Source: Mesorhizobium japonicum MAFF 303099 (lineage in GTDB: Bacteria; Pseudomonadota; Alphaproteobacteria; Rhizobiales; Rhizobiaceae). From it: DNA of 64,000 nucleotides. The translations under genes were made by a program, and so were the position numbers. A model generated the notes under the pieces. That model did no database searches. It worked only from the letters and a program-made list of their open reading frames with translations, and was not told the origin of the DNA. The stretch spans positions 6,604,001-6,668,000 of the forward strand of contig NC_002678.2 in the NCBI RefSeq assembly GCF_000009625.1. The letters run 5' to 3'. Below, piece by piece: positions 1 through 9,202 of the stretch (position 1 is its first letter; every line of letters starts with the position of its first letter).

Positions 1-1399
1 GAACGCCACGCTCGTCAAGCTGGCCAGCATCGCCGAGGGCAGCAATGCCTCGCTGGCCAAGCTGGTCTTCACTGCGGAAAAGACCAACACGACGCTGGCA
101 AGCATCGGCACCGGCTCGACGCAGGTTGTGTCCGGCATCGGTAAAGTGGCCCCGGCGGCGGACAAGTCGACCAAAGCCCTCAATGACAACGCCAATGCAG
201 CGCGGCTGACTTCGAACCAGATGCTCAATCTGTCGCGCCAAGGCAACGACGTCATCACCATGTTCGCCTTGGGTGCGTCCCCGGTGCAGATCTTTGCCTC
301 CCAGATTGGCCAAGTCTACGACGCGTTGGAAAGCGGTCCGCGCGGCCTTCGCGGATCGCTGTCGGCCATCGGCGCTACGGCTAAATCGGCTGGGCAGGCG
401 CTCCTCGCATTCATGGTGACGCCGGCTGGTCTTGCCGCTGGTGCTGGCGTAGCGGCTGTTGCTGGCCTTGCCACCTACATCATCTCGACGCGCAAGGAAG
501 TGAAGAGCCTCGACGATCTGTTGAAGGATCATGCTTCCGTCTTGCGCGGTATTGGCGATATCTATGGATCGATCGCCGACAAGGCAAAGAGCGCCTTCTC
601 CGTCTCGAACCTGAACGGTCTGCAATTGCTGTCGTCAGCGACGCAGGCCGGGCTGAAAATTCAGATTGCCAATCAGACACGCGGGTCGTTCGGCGACATC
701 CTGATTGACCGGGGCGGCGGCGGATCGGGCAATCAGTTCGGTCCGCAAAATGTGGTTTCGTCGGAGTTCAAGCCATTCACGGATGCTATTGATTATCTGC
801 GGAAAACAGCCCGCGAGGGAACGCCCGACATCATCGGCTTCCGCAAGATGGTCGAGGACAAGTGGGCGCTTGATCCGAACAATGCCGCGTTGACGGAATC
901 GGCCGGCAAGCTGATCGATCTGACCAAGGACGCGGATGACGCCGCACGCGCGTTGAAGCAGTTGGAGATCGCCCAAGAGGCGCTTGCCAGGAGCGTGGGC
1001 CCCGGCGGCTTGCCCTTGCGTCGTGGCTCTCTCAGCACTGAAGACATGGGTGCCTATGAGCGATACCGGGCGGCCGGCTCTGTGTCGGCTGATCGCGCAC
1101 AACAGTCATTCGATGCTCAGCGTCAGGGCCTCTATGCCCGTTCGCCAGCCGAACTGGCGGCCGCTGCTCGAGCTCAGGCCAGCGCCCAGTACAACGACAA
1201 CGAGAACCCGGCGGAGCGTGCCCGGCGTATCGACATGGCCGGCCAGCAAGCCGCGCTTGCCGCGCAGCACGCCTTGGATGAAGCGCAGAAGGATCGGAAA
1301 CGTTCGCTCGACCAGACGCTCGCCTCGCAGCAACTCGACCTTGACCTGATCGGCAAAACGACCGGTGCCGCTGAAGCGATGCGGATGCAGTCCAGTTGA
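1..1399 (+). CDS. Phage tail tape measure protein, N-terminal part (5' partial, frameshifted)
   Basis: The reading frame is open from the first bases of the window, so the true start lies upstream; the GTG at 128 is only the first internal candidate. The protein is Ala/Gly-rich and helical, with a hydrophobic stretch around the segment LLAFMVTPAGLAAGAGVAAV, as in lambda-type prophage tape measure proteins (TMP_2 family) that set tail length and help DNA enter the cell. It stops at a TGA at 1397 that overlaps a TTG of the next frame. The next frame continues the same protein (Q-L-T-Q-Q-L-R-E-E), so one base appears to be missing near 1391-1395. Family call from sequence character and context; the frame break is seen directly. 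Confidence 0.85.
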   Translation, partial: NATLVKLASIAEGSNASLAKLVFTAEKTNTTLASIGTGSTQVVSGIGKVAPAADKSTKALNDNANAARLTSNQMLNLSRQGNDVITMFALGASPVQIFASQIGQVYDALESGPRGLRGSLSAIGATAKSAGQALLAFMVTPAGLAAGAGVAAVAGLATYIISTRKEVKSLDDLLKDHASVLRGIGDIYGSIADKAKSAFSVSNLNGLQLLSSATQAGLKIQIANQTRGSFGDILIDRGGGGSGNQFGPQNVVSSEFKPFTDAIDYLRKTAREGTPDIIGFRKMVEDKWALDPNNAALTESAGKLIDLTKDADDAARALKQLEIAQEALARSVGPGGLPLRRGSLSTEDMGAYERYRAAGSVSADRAQQSFDAQRQGLYARSPAELAAAARAQASAQYNDNENPAERARRIDMAGQQAALAAQHALDEAQKDRKRSLDQTLASQQLDLDLIGKTTGAAEAMRMQSS

Positions 1400-2919
1400 C
1401 GCAGCAGCTTCGTGAGGAAGCCGCGCGGAACAATGTCCCCGTCGATCAACAGGAACTCGAGCTGATCAAACAGAAGGCCGATGCCTATGGCAAGATGGCC
1501 GACCAGTTCGCGCGTGCTCAATTGGGAAATGATCTGGCGTTCGAGCGCTCCCAGCAATTCCTGTCTGCCGGCGAGCAGCAGATCGCCTCCCGCCTTCGCA
1601 ACACCGGCATCGGCATGGACTCGCCGGAAGCGCAGCAAATGCGCGACATGGCCAAATTCGCTGACGCGAAGGGGCTGGCAGTCGGCTTCCTGACCGACTT
1701 CAAGTCGGAACTGCTGCGCAATGGTGGAGACGTCGGCAAGGCGCTCGGCGCGTCGATCCTGAACGCACTGACCAAGTCGGTGGACGATCAGTTGGGCAAG
1801 ATCTTCGACACCATGGCGACCTGGTTGGCATCAGCGATCACCGGACAGCGGCCGGGTGTGGGCGGCGCGGCCGCGCTTGGGACCGCCGGCGGCTTCGCTG
1901 ACATGATCTTCGGTGGCGCTTCGAACGATAACTATGCGCCGGGCGCGGTGACGCGCGCACCGCTTGCGGCAGTCGGCCGCAATATGGCGGCTTACGCGGC
2001 CGCCATCCGCTCGATCGAGAGCTCCGGCAGTGGCGGCTATTCGGCACTCGGACCGGTTCTGAAGAACGGCAACCAGGCTCTTGGTGCCTACCAAGTGATG
2101 AAGAGCAACCTGCCGTCATGGTCCCAGGATGCGCTAGGCGAGACTTTGTCGCCAAGTCAGTTCCTGGCCGACCCGTCCGCCCAGGATGCGATTTTCGAAA
2201 GGCAGTTCGGGAAGTATCTGACCAAATACGGCAACCCCCAGGATGCGGCGTCCGCCTGGTCCACCGGCGGCCCGCTATCGACCGGCGCCAAGGCCAAGGA
2301 CGTGCTTGGCACTTCCGGCTCGGTCTATGTCGATAAGTTCAACACTGCTGTCGAAAAGGCATCCGGCAGTCTCGGGGGGCTGGATGACACCGTAACCAAT
2401 ACGGTGAAGAGCCTCGCGAGCGACATTGGAGGGCAGGGCGGTCTTGCCTCGATCCTGGATGGACTGAAGCCGGGAAATTTTCAGGCGAACACCACGCTCT
2501 CGGACATCCTTGGGTATTCCGGGGGCGGTGCATCCGCCGGCGGTTCGTCAGGCGGCGGCTTCCTGAGCTCGATCTTCAGCTTCATCCCGAAGCTGTTCGG
2601 GTTCGCCGACGGTACGGAAAGCGCCCCCTCTGGCTGGGCTTGGGTCGGCGAGCGCGGCCCGGAACTGCGCAAACTGCGCGCCGGCGACGTCATCCGCAAC
2701 AATCCGCGGTCGATCCAAATGGCCCAGAACAACAACGGTGCGCCGCCTGCGACGCCGAAAATCGACCTCCACGTCACCGTCGTCGGAGGCTCCGGCGACG
2801 ATCACATCCGCACGCTGTCGAGGCAGGGCGCGCAAGAGGCGATCAGCGAGTATCACCGGGGCCAGATCAACGGCGGCTTTGGCGAGACGCAGCGGCGCTA
2901 CATTTCGCAGAAGGGTTGA
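1396..2919 (+). CDS. Phage tail tape measure protein, C-terminal part with lysozyme-like domain
   Basis: This frame continues the interrupted tape measure gene; the TTG at 1396 is probably not a real start. Roughly residues 200-320 hold a transglycosylase/lysozyme-like segment (SIESSGSGGYSALGP, then GNQALGAYQVMKSNLPSW), a peptidoglycan-cutting domain often embedded in tape measure proteins for local wall opening during DNA injection. The end carries the typical FADGT and WVGERGPEL motifs seen before the C-terminus of many tape measure proteins. It is followed after 3 bases by the next tail gene. If the frameshift is genuine the prophage cannot make a full-length tape measure and would be defective; a base-calling error cannot be excluded from sequence alone. 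Confidence 0.85.
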   Translation: MTQQLREEAARNNVPVDQQELELIKQKADAYGKMADQFARAQLGNDLAFERSQQFLSAGEQQIASRLRNTGIGMDSPEAQQMRDMAKFADAKGLAVGFLTDFKSELLRNGGDVGKALGASILNALTKSVDDQLGKIFDTMATWLASAITGQRPGVGGAAALGTAGGFADMIFGGASNDNYAPGAVTRAPLAAVGRNMAAYAAAIRSIESSGSGGYSALGPVLKNGNQALGAYQVMKSNLPSWSQDALGETLSPSQFLADPSAQDAIFERQFGKYLTKYGNPQDAASAWSTGGPLSTGAKAKDVLGTSGSVYVDKFNTAVEKASGSLGGLDDTVTNTVKSLASDIGGQGGLASILDGLKPGNFQANTTLSDILGYSGGGASAGGSSGGGFLSSIFSFIPKLFGFADGTESAPSGWAWVGERGPELRKLRAGDVIRNNPRSIQMAQNNNGAPPATPKIDLHVTVVGGSGDDHIRTLSRQGAQEAISEYHRGQINGGFGETQRRYISQKG

Positions 2920-2922
2920 GGG

Positions 2923-3678
2923 ATGGGGCGCTACACCGATCTCCCCACGCTAGACGTCGACTTTCTGAAGCCTACGAAAATGTCATTCGATACCAAGGGT
3001 GGCGGTTTGGAAGGCGGCCGCAATGGTCTCGGGGAATCTGTCACGATCGAGACCAGCGGCGGCGGGGTTCTGGTCGGCTCCTATGAGGGCTGCGTGGTCA
3101 AAGATCGAGAGCAGCACGAATACATCAACTGGGTCGCCGCGCGCATGAATAGCTCCGTCAGGTTCATGAACGTGCCGATCCTGTCCGATTGGATGGGGCC
3201 TTTCCCGGTCGATGCGAGGAATATCCCTCAGCCTGTCATATCAGGCATCCCGCATTCCGATGGAGCGCTGTTTTCCGATGGCGCCGGATACAGCCAGCCA
3301 ACCGTGATAAGCACGGTTGCGGCCGCTGGCCTCAATGCCGGACAGATCTATATCAGGATCTACGGTGCTTCCCGCAAATTGCGGTGGTCCGACTGGTTCT
3401 CGATCTATCACCCGACCAAGGGCTGGCGCGCCTATCGCTACTTTGACCCGAGCGATCCCACGGACGCCTTCGAAATCATCGACGGGGTATTCCGCTCCGG
3501 CAAGCAGTATCTGGTGTCGCTCGATCGGCCGCTGCGTGAAGCGGTGGTTAACGGCACCAGGGTTAAGTTCGATCGACCGCTTTGCGTGATGAAGTTCCCA
3601 GCCAGTTTCTCGCTGGCATGGGAAGCTGAAGGCTGGTGGCAGTCGTCGCCGACATTGCAATTCGTCGAGGGTTTCTGA
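2923..3678 (+). CDS. Phage distal tail protein, hypothetical
   Basis: A 251-residue protein directly behind the tape measure gene, where siphophages encode distal tail or baseplate proteins. It is rich in beta-forming and aromatic residues (MSFDTKGGGLEGGRNGLGES near the start, SLAWEAEGWWQSSPTLQF near the end) with no signal peptide or membrane segment. The ATG lies 3 bases after the tape measure stop, with a GGGTTGAGGG purine stretch in front, and the next gene begins 3 bases after its stop, so it is in one operon with the tail genes. I do not recognise a named family; the tail role rests on position and length. Confidence 0.75.
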   Translation: MGRYTDLPTLDVDFLKPTKMSFDTKGGGLEGGRNGLGESVTIETSGGGVLVGSYEGCVVKDREQHEYINWVAARMNSSVRFMNVPILSDWMGPFPVDARNIPQPVISGIPHSDGALFSDGAGYSQPTVISTVAAAGLNAGQIYIRIYGASRKLRWSDWFSIYHPTKGWRAYRYFDPSDPTDAFEIIDGVFRSGKQYLVSLDRPLREAVVNGTRVKFDRPLCVMKFPASFSLAWEAEGWWQSSPTLQFVEGF

Positions 3679-3681
3679 GCC

Positions 3682-4314
3682 ATGGGATGGCAGGACCTTG
3701 TCGGCTCCTACAGCCGGCAATATGTGCCGCAATCTGTTCTCGACCGCATGGCGTCGAGCCATATGCTCGGCATCTTCTTTCGGCTCGATACGGATCCCGG
3801 CCTGCACATCTGGGCCGGCGTCAACGACATACCGGCTGGCTTCGACAGTCTTGACGAGGATGGCACGGTCTATCTCGGCGGCGGCCGGCTGCTCAACATC
3901 CCGACGCTCGAGGTGCTGGTCAACGGGCAGAGTTCCAGTGTCGAATTCGGCATCTCCGGCATAGATCCGAATACTGCGGCCAATCTGCTCGACACCATGC
4001 CGGATGTGCGCGGCAAGGACCTGAAGATCGGCATTACCACGCTCGACGATTACTACCAGCCGACGAGCCCGATCATCGCGCTCTGGACGGGAACGGCGTC
4101 GCATCCGACGGAATCGAGCCCGGCTGTGTCCGGCACTGAAAATCCCACGACGACGATCACCCTGGCCACGGTATCGGGCAACAACACCAGGTCGCGAGCC
4201 TCGCTCTCTATCTGGTCGGGCCCGCACCAGAAGGCGATGTATCCGACCGACAAATTCTGCGACGGCACGGCGCGTCTGGCGCGCGGCGTCGCACCGGCCT
4301 GGCCGAATTACTGA
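3682..4314 (+). CDS. Phage tail/baseplate protein, hypothetical
   Basis: A 210-residue protein in the tail operon, placed like the DUF2163-type baseplate hub genes of alphaproteobacterial phages and gene transfer agents. Its middle (RLLNIPTLEVLVNGQSSSVE and the following GISGIDPNTAANLL) has the alternating pattern of a beta-rich hub protein, and the C-terminal SGPHQKAMYPTDKFCDGTAR resembles the conserved tail of baseplate hub proteins that contain a P-x-D-x-F/C motif. Spacing to its neighbours is 3 and 8 bases. The assignment to the hub group is an inference; the gene itself is clear. Confidence 0.75.
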   Translation: MGWQDLVGSYSRQYVPQSVLDRMASSHMLGIFFRLDTDPGLHIWAGVNDIPAGFDSLDEDGTVYLGGGRLLNIPTLEVLVNGQSSSVEFGISGIDPNTAANLLDTMPDVRGKDLKIGITTLDDYYQPTSPIIALWTGTASHPTESSPAVSGTENPTTTITLATVSGNNTRSRASLSIWSGPHQKAMYPTDKFCDGTARLARGVAPAWPNY

Positions 4315-4322
4315 GGTATTAG

Positions 4323-4727
4323 ATGACGCTGGAAGAATATATCCGGCTGCCGCATCGCTGGCAGTGGGGCTACACCGACTGCACGCTGTTCGCGGCCGAC
4401 TGGGTTGTCGCCGCGACGGGCAAGGATCCTGGCGCCGATTTGCGCGGCACCTATTTCGATGCGGATGCCGCTGTGGCCATCCTGCGCGCCTGTGGCGGCG
4501 CCGAGCGGCTGGTCGGCGCGAAACTCTCCGCTCTGGGCTTCCAGCGCGTCCAGACGCCGCGCGACGGCGATATCGGGATGGTTCGCGCGCTGACCGGCTT
4601 CGACGCCGGTGTTGAGGTCAAGGAAATCCCCGGCATCCGCTTCGGCCCGCTCTGGGCTGTCATGTCGGCGCGCGGCGCCATCGTCAAGCATCTCGAATGG
4701 ACTGGCGTGGCATGGCGCATAGCGTGA
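4323..4727 (+). CDS. NlpC/P60-like phage tail protein (DUF6950-like)
   Basis: A 134-residue protein starting MTLEEYIRLPHRWQWGYTDC. The Y-T-D-C with Cys20 followed by a helix, and a later GDIGMV strand, match the compact cysteine-peptidase-like fold (NlpC/P60, DUF6950 type) found in tail-tip gene sets, where it is thought to cleave peptidoglycan peptides or assist tail-tip assembly. It sits between the hub-type gene and the host-specificity protein, the classic place for such a gene (compare lambda K). Its end overlaps the start region of the next gene, which suggests translational coupling. Catalytic competence is not proven; a clear catalytic His was not assigned. Confidence 0.75.
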   Translation: MTLEEYIRLPHRWQWGYTDCTLFAADWVVAATGKDPGADLRGTYFDADAAVAILRACGGAERLVGAKLSALGFQRVQTPRDGDIGMVRALTGFDAGVEVKEIPGIRFGPLWAVMSARGAIVKHLEWTGVAWRIA

Positions 4728-6994
4728 ACCCGTTCGACGATGCCCTGCGCCAGGCGCTGGTGACAGCGTCGCGCAAGGGCACTTACAATCCCGGCATCGG
4801 CGCGTTCGAGACGGCGACGACACAGGAGATCGTCGCCCAAGGCTGGAGCGGCGAATATCGCTGGCCGGTCCATCGCGACCCGATCTTCACGCCGATCTTC
4901 ACCGCCATTCTCGGCAGCGGCGGTTTCTCGCTCTTCGGTGCGACCATCTCCTACGCGGCGATCGCGTCGGCGATCGTCACCACGGCGATTGTCGCCGGCG
5001 TGCAATATCTCCTGACGCCGAAGCCGCCGAAACCGGAGGACGGCCGTGCGCCGCTCACGCAACCGATCCCCTATCGCTTCTGGGGTGTCGGCGAGGCCAG
5101 GCTGGCCGGCGCGATGATGCTATGGGAGGCGCTCGACAACCGCATGTTCTCGGTACAGGCCATCGTCGGCCACCGCATCAATGCCTACACCGGCTACTAC
5201 ATGAACGACGACAAGGTCGCAGTCGTCGGCGGCCACGTTCAATCCCCCGGCGCAGGTCGCTACGTCGATGATGACAGAGATCTTGTCTTTATCTTCCCTC
5301 GCCTTGGCGTGGTGCCTGAAACGCCGATCGCCGATTTCGTTACCCTCCTAAGCGGCCAAGGCATCTGGACGAACGATCATCGCGGCGATGGACAGGCCTC
5401 CGTCGGAATGATCTGCATCGGCCCCGGGGCCGACAATTTCCTGAAGAGCTTCCCCTATGGCAAGCCGGCGCTGTCGGTTGTTGCCGAGCTTGCCCTGGTC
5501 TGGGATTTCCGCAACCCGTCGCAAAGTCCTGAAGACCCCTCGACCTGGGCGTTCACCCGCAATCCTATCCTTCACCTCGCCTGGCACGAATGTTTCAACC
5601 CGTTCGGCACCAAGCGAGATTTCCGCAAGGCGCTGCTGCCTGTTCTCGACATGTGGCAGGAGGAAGCCGATGTCTGCGACGAGGATGTGCCAAGGGCTTC
5701 CGGCGGCACGGAAAAGCGCTACGAATGCGGCGGCTTCGACACGACCGAGCACGATCCGAAAAGCGGCACCAATGCCATCCTAGCGACGTGCGACGGCTGG
5801 ATGTGCGAACGCGGCGATGGCGCCTTGCTTGTCGTCGCCGGCAAGTTCCGCGAAAAATATGTCGCCACGCTGACCGATGCCGACATCGTCGGCCACACCG
5901 TGCAGCATGACGTGTTGCCGGAGGAAGAAGTCAATCAGTTCATCCCGAAATTCACCTATCCGGCGACGGACTATACGACGACGGATACCGACTACTTCGA
6001 GGATACTGCAGCGCAAATCGCGGCTGGTCGCGTGTTGCCGCAGGACGGCAACTATATCTGGTGCCAGCAATGGCGCCAGGCTCGCCGGCTGGGCAAACGC
6101 GAATTTGCCCGTGCGCGCGCCAAGAAGCGCGGCACGCTCGACGTCAGGTTCACGGGCATCAATGCCATCTACGCGCCGTGGGTTCGGCTGAACACCCCGC
6201 GTCGGTTGCCGTCGCTCAACGGCAAGTTGATCAACAACCGCCGGTCTGTCCTGACGGTGTCGCGCGGCGGTTTCCAGATGACCTTTGTGATGATGCCCAA
6301 CGATATCGATGCCTGGGACCCGGCGGTCGATGAAGGATCGGCGCCGCCAGTGCCGCCAAAGCCGGTATCGGACGGCATTCCGATCCCGATCATCGATACA
6401 GCGGTGGCAGTCTCCGGCGGCGGCACCGTGTACATCCGCGTCGTGCTGATCGATCCGAACCGGATCGATGTCACGCCGGTTGTTCACTACCGGATATCGG
6501 ATGTCGGCGGCGGCGTTCCCGGCGCCTGGGTGGAGCAGAAGTTCCCGGGCGCGACACCGTCAGGCGGCCTTATCCCCCTCAACACAAATCCAGTGCCTGC
6601 CAACAACTCGATCGACATTCAGGCCGCCTATATCGGCTCCAACAACAGCTATGGCACGTGGACAAGCACGGTGACCCTGGTCTCGACGGTTGACACGACG
6701 CCGCCGGCCGCCGTCTCCAGCGTTGTCGCGACGGGCAGTGTCGGCCAGGTCGCGCTCACCTGGAACACGCCGAATTCCGGCAACTATGTCGCCACCAACA
6801 TCAGACGCAACACCGTGAACAATGAGGGCACCGCGACCCTCGTTCGCACGGAATACGGCGCGCCGTCGTCGGCCGATGCCTGGACGGACGCCGGGCGCGC
6901 GGCCGGCACCTATTACTATTGGCTGCGCTCGGCGAACGGATCCGGTGTCGAAAGCACCACAAGCGTCGCCACCGGGCCGAAAGTCGTCACCTAA
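4697..6994 (+). CDS. Phage tail-tip host specificity protein (gpJ-like)
   Basis: A 765-residue protein with an N-terminal hydrophobic hairpin (about residues 55-105, FSLFGATISYAAIASAIVTT), a central region with VLPQDGNYIWCQQWRQARRL and a C-terminal fibronectin-III-like segment (from about residue 675, DTTPPAAVSSVVATGSVGQV), the layout of tail-tip proteins that contact the host receptor. It overlaps the NlpC-like gene by 31 bases with the listed ATG; an ATG at 4712 or a GTG at 4724 (a GTGA overlap) are alternatives because no strong ribosome binding site decides. It is followed by the tail fibre gene. Family and role follow from synteny plus architecture. Confidence 0.8.
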   Translation: MDWRGMAHSVNPFDDALRQALVTASRKGTYNPGIGAFETATTQEIVAQGWSGEYRWPVHRDPIFTPIFTAILGSGGFSLFGATISYAAIASAIVTTAIVAGVQYLLTPKPPKPEDGRAPLTQPIPYRFWGVGEARLAGAMMLWEALDNRMFSVQAIVGHRINAYTGYYMNDDKVAVVGGHVQSPGAGRYVDDDRDLVFIFPRLGVVPETPIADFVTLLSGQGIWTNDHRGDGQASVGMICIGPGADNFLKSFPYGKPALSVVAELALVWDFRNPSQSPEDPSTWAFTRNPILHLAWHECFNPFGTKRDFRKALLPVLDMWQEEADVCDEDVPRASGGTEKRYECGGFDTTEHDPKSGTNAILATCDGWMCERGDGALLVVAGKFREKYVATLTDADIVGHTVQHDVLPEEEVNQFIPKFTYPATDYTTTDTDYFEDTAAQIAAGRVLPQDGNYIWCQQWRQARRLGKREFARARAKKRGTLDVRFTGINAIYAPWVRLNTPRRLPSLNGKLINNRRSVLTVSRGGFQMTFVMMPNDIDAWDPAVDEGSAPPVPPKPVSDGIPIPIIDTAVAVSGGGTVYIRVVLIDPNRIDVTPVVHYRISDVGGGVPGAWVEQKFPGATPSGGLIPLNTNPVPANNSIDIQAAYIGSNNSYGTWTSTVTLVSTVDTTPPAAVSSVVATGSVGQVALTWNTPNSGNYVATNIRRNTVNNEGTATLVRTEYGAPSSADAWTDAGRAAGTYYYWLRSANGSGVESTTSVATGPKVVT

Positions 6995-7048
6995 AGCCCA
7001 CTCGATCATTCTCATTCGCTCGTCTGTTCGCGAAAAGGAAAACCATCC

Positions 7049-8854
7049 ATGGCAGTCGTACCCTTCAACACGCTTTTCGCTGACGGCCCTGCCGGCAACC
7101 CGTATCAGCCGCCGAAGCAAGACCTTCGCGACACGCTCAATGATCTGAAAGATCAGGTTAGCGCAGCGGGCGATGCCGCAAGCGCCTATACCGATGCGCA
7201 GATACTTGGCGACCGGGCGATGCTACGCAAACTTGCTGTGGACATGTACAACGGTATCGCTGTTGGCATCGAGTGCTTCGGCGACAGTACCGAGAACGGC
7301 CACAATGGGGAGCCGCCTTACGGGCAAGTGGCGGAAATCCCGTCCGCGCGCATGCAGCTCCTCCTGCGCGACTATACGAATAACAATCTGATCACGGTGA
7401 CAAACCGGGCTATCGACGGAACGCGCTTGACGCAGATGATCGACGGCACGGACGGCTCGGGTTCGACCTTCGCCGCGAAGATGGCGGTCAGCCCGTCGCT
7501 GATCATTACCATCAATCACGGGCTCAATGACACGCAGAACGCAATCCCTACGCCGCCCAAGACCTATCGTGATTACCTCATTCAGGCGGTGAAGATTTGC
7601 CGTTCCGCGCCCATCCCGAAGGTGCCGATCTTCAAGACGCCAAACCCGATCTACGCGGTGCCTGTCCTTGGTACCACCGACAAAGCAAGCCGCCTAAACG
7701 ATTACGTCCAGATCATGCGGGACGTTGCCGAAGCAATGGGCGTTGTTCTTGTCGATGTGAACGAAATGGTGGACGCCCTTGTCGCCTCTGGCAACTACCG
7801 GGTGCAGGACATCGTTCCTGACGGCGTGCATCCTTCGCAGTACGCCTACCAGATGATCGGTCAGCTAACCGCTCGTCCGATTTTGCATCCCCAGCGCGGC
7901 TACGCCGCTCATCAGACTATTACGGCTGGTGGCGGGGTGGCCAACCAAGCTCCCGCGAACTCGGCAAGCACTGCAGAAGGCACGCGCGGCGGTATGCAAA
8001 TGGTCAGCGTCGCAACGGCGGTGGCGAAGAGTATCAAGCAATTGGTCATGGTGGAGGACAAAGGCGGCGTTGACGTTTACCTGTCCTATCCGCTGTGGAC
8101 CAATGGCATAGCCTCGGCGGGTTGCACGTTCGACAACGCGAGTGTTGGCCCGATCAACCAGAACTTCGTCAACCTCGGGTCCGAAATCATTCAGGACCAT
8201 GAGGTCTGCGTGGCCCGAAATGTTCCATATGGCCTGCACTGGATCAACGTCAACGCGAACGTCATCAACTCCATCGCGGTCAATGGCGTGCGGTTGAGGC
8301 CGTCACGTACCAAGAGGCAGTATACGCTTAGTACTGGCTCCATGGACGTTTACCGGGACGCGCCTTGCCGAAACTTCACGTTCTTCTCAACCAATGCCGA
8401 CGACACAATCCTCTTGGATGAGTTGGTGGTGTCGAAGCTGTTGGCAACGGACAAGAACGACATCAACTTTGATGCGGTCATGAACAAGGGCACGAGGTTC
8501 GTGATCCTTGGGGTGAGGAGTGGGCTTCTGACAGGCGTGTCTACCCTGAAAGGTCGAATGGGCCTCGGGGTCGGAACCGACAACACAACTGGGTTTGTGA
8601 CCGTGTACCAGCTAACCGGGGGCGGTACCTATGGTGCGACTGCGGTAAACGCAGCAGATTTCAGCGCGCCCAAACGGGCGTGGCGGTTCATTATTCCTGC
8701 CGGGACCAACAATCTGCAAGTGTGGGCGGATGGGTCACTGCTTGGAACAGTTGCCATCACCGTCCCATTCGTCGGCGGCAATATGGGGGCCAGCGCAGTC
8801 GCTGGCTCCAAATCGCTCACGATCGAAAACCTGCGCACGATCAATACTAACTAA
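7049..8854 (+). CDS. Phage tail fibre with SGNH/GDSL hydrolase domain
   Basis: The first 40 residues (MAVVPFNTLFADGPAGNPYQ) resemble a short phage-attachment region. Residues about 72-275 form an SGNH hydrolase: Gly-Asp-Ser with Ser80 (block I), N-H-G-L-N-D (block III type), and D-G-V-H-P-S with Asp258 and His261 (block V), giving a complete Ser/Asp/His set. Such domains in tail fibres remove acetyl or acyl groups from capsule, O-antigen or exopolysaccharide. The rest is beta-rich and probably binds the cell surface. AAGGA lies 8 bases before the ATG. Its location at the end of the tail operon, next to acyltransferases that could add the same groups, makes a surface polysaccharide the likely substrate (inference). 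Confidence 0.85.
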   Translation: MAVVPFNTLFADGPAGNPYQPPKQDLRDTLNDLKDQVSAAGDAASAYTDAQILGDRAMLRKLAVDMYNGIAVGIECFGDSTENGHNGEPPYGQVAEIPSARMQLLLRDYTNNNLITVTNRAIDGTRLTQMIDGTDGSGSTFAAKMAVSPSLIITINHGLNDTQNAIPTPPKTYRDYLIQAVKICRSAPIPKVPIFKTPNPIYAVPVLGTTDKASRLNDYVQIMRDVAEAMGVVLVDVNEMVDALVASGNYRVQDIVPDGVHPSQYAYQMIGQLTARPILHPQRGYAAHQTITAGGGVANQAPANSASTAEGTRGGMQMVSVATAVAKSIKQLVMVEDKGGVDVYLSYPLWTNGIASAGCTFDNASVGPINQNFVNLGSEIIQDHEVCVARNVPYGLHWINVNANVINSIAVNGVRLRPSRTKRQYTLSTGSMDVYRDAPCRNFTFFSTNADDTILLDELVVSKLLATDKNDINFDAVMNKGTRFVILGVRSGLLTGVSTLKGRMGLGVGTDNTTGFVTVYQLTGGGTYGATAVNAADFSAPKRAWRFIIPAGTNNLQVWADGSLLGTVAITVPFVGGNMGASAVAGSKSLTIENLRTINTN

Positions 8855-8862
8855 GGCGACGG

Positions 8863-9108
8863 CTACCAAACCTGAAGCTCACCGTCTTCCTTTTCTTCGG
8901 ATTCGGTCAAAGCCCGGTATTGCCAGCTGCCCTTGACCCATCGCCTCATTAGATCGCCGCTGGCGATTGAACCGTCGACCAACTTTCTCGACCGCCAGGA
9001 ATGAAATGACTGCCAGTTGCCATCCTTGCGGACCATGTATCCATGGGCAAGAAACACGACGGTCAGGCCGAGCACGAGGGCGATAAAGACAGCTTCTAGG
9101 GGTTCCAT
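8863..9108 (-). CDS. Small membrane protein, hypothetical
   Basis: An 81-residue protein on the strand opposite to the tail operon. It has one N-terminal transmembrane helix (AVFIALVLGLTVVFLAHGYM) followed by a charged cytoplasmic tail with two Trp-rich segments and an acidic end. I chose the ATG at 9108 because AGGACAG precedes it at a good distance; an upstream start at 9135 is possible but lacks this. It converges on the tail fibre gene. No family recognised; probably a prophage cargo gene. Confidence 0.6.
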   Translation of the reverse strand: MEPLEAVFIALVLGLTVVFLAHGYMVRKDGNWQSFHSWRSRKLVDGSIASGDLMRRWVKGSWQYRALTESEEKEDGELQVW

Positions 9109-9202
9109 GAACTGTCCTGTATCATGCGTTGACAATCGAACTCAATTGCACGGCAATTCCAATCCATGTAGGGCATGCCTTTGGCGGAGGGACCGAGCCA
9201 AG

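Noticed and set aside
1385..1400. Programmed frameshift in the tape measure gene
   Set aside because: No slippery heptamer is seen, and known programmed shifts occur in the upstream chaperone gene, not in the tape measure gene.
3241..4227. 328-codon frame on the minus strand
   Set aside because: Antisense to two tail genes in one operon; Arg-rich composition typical of a shadow frame.
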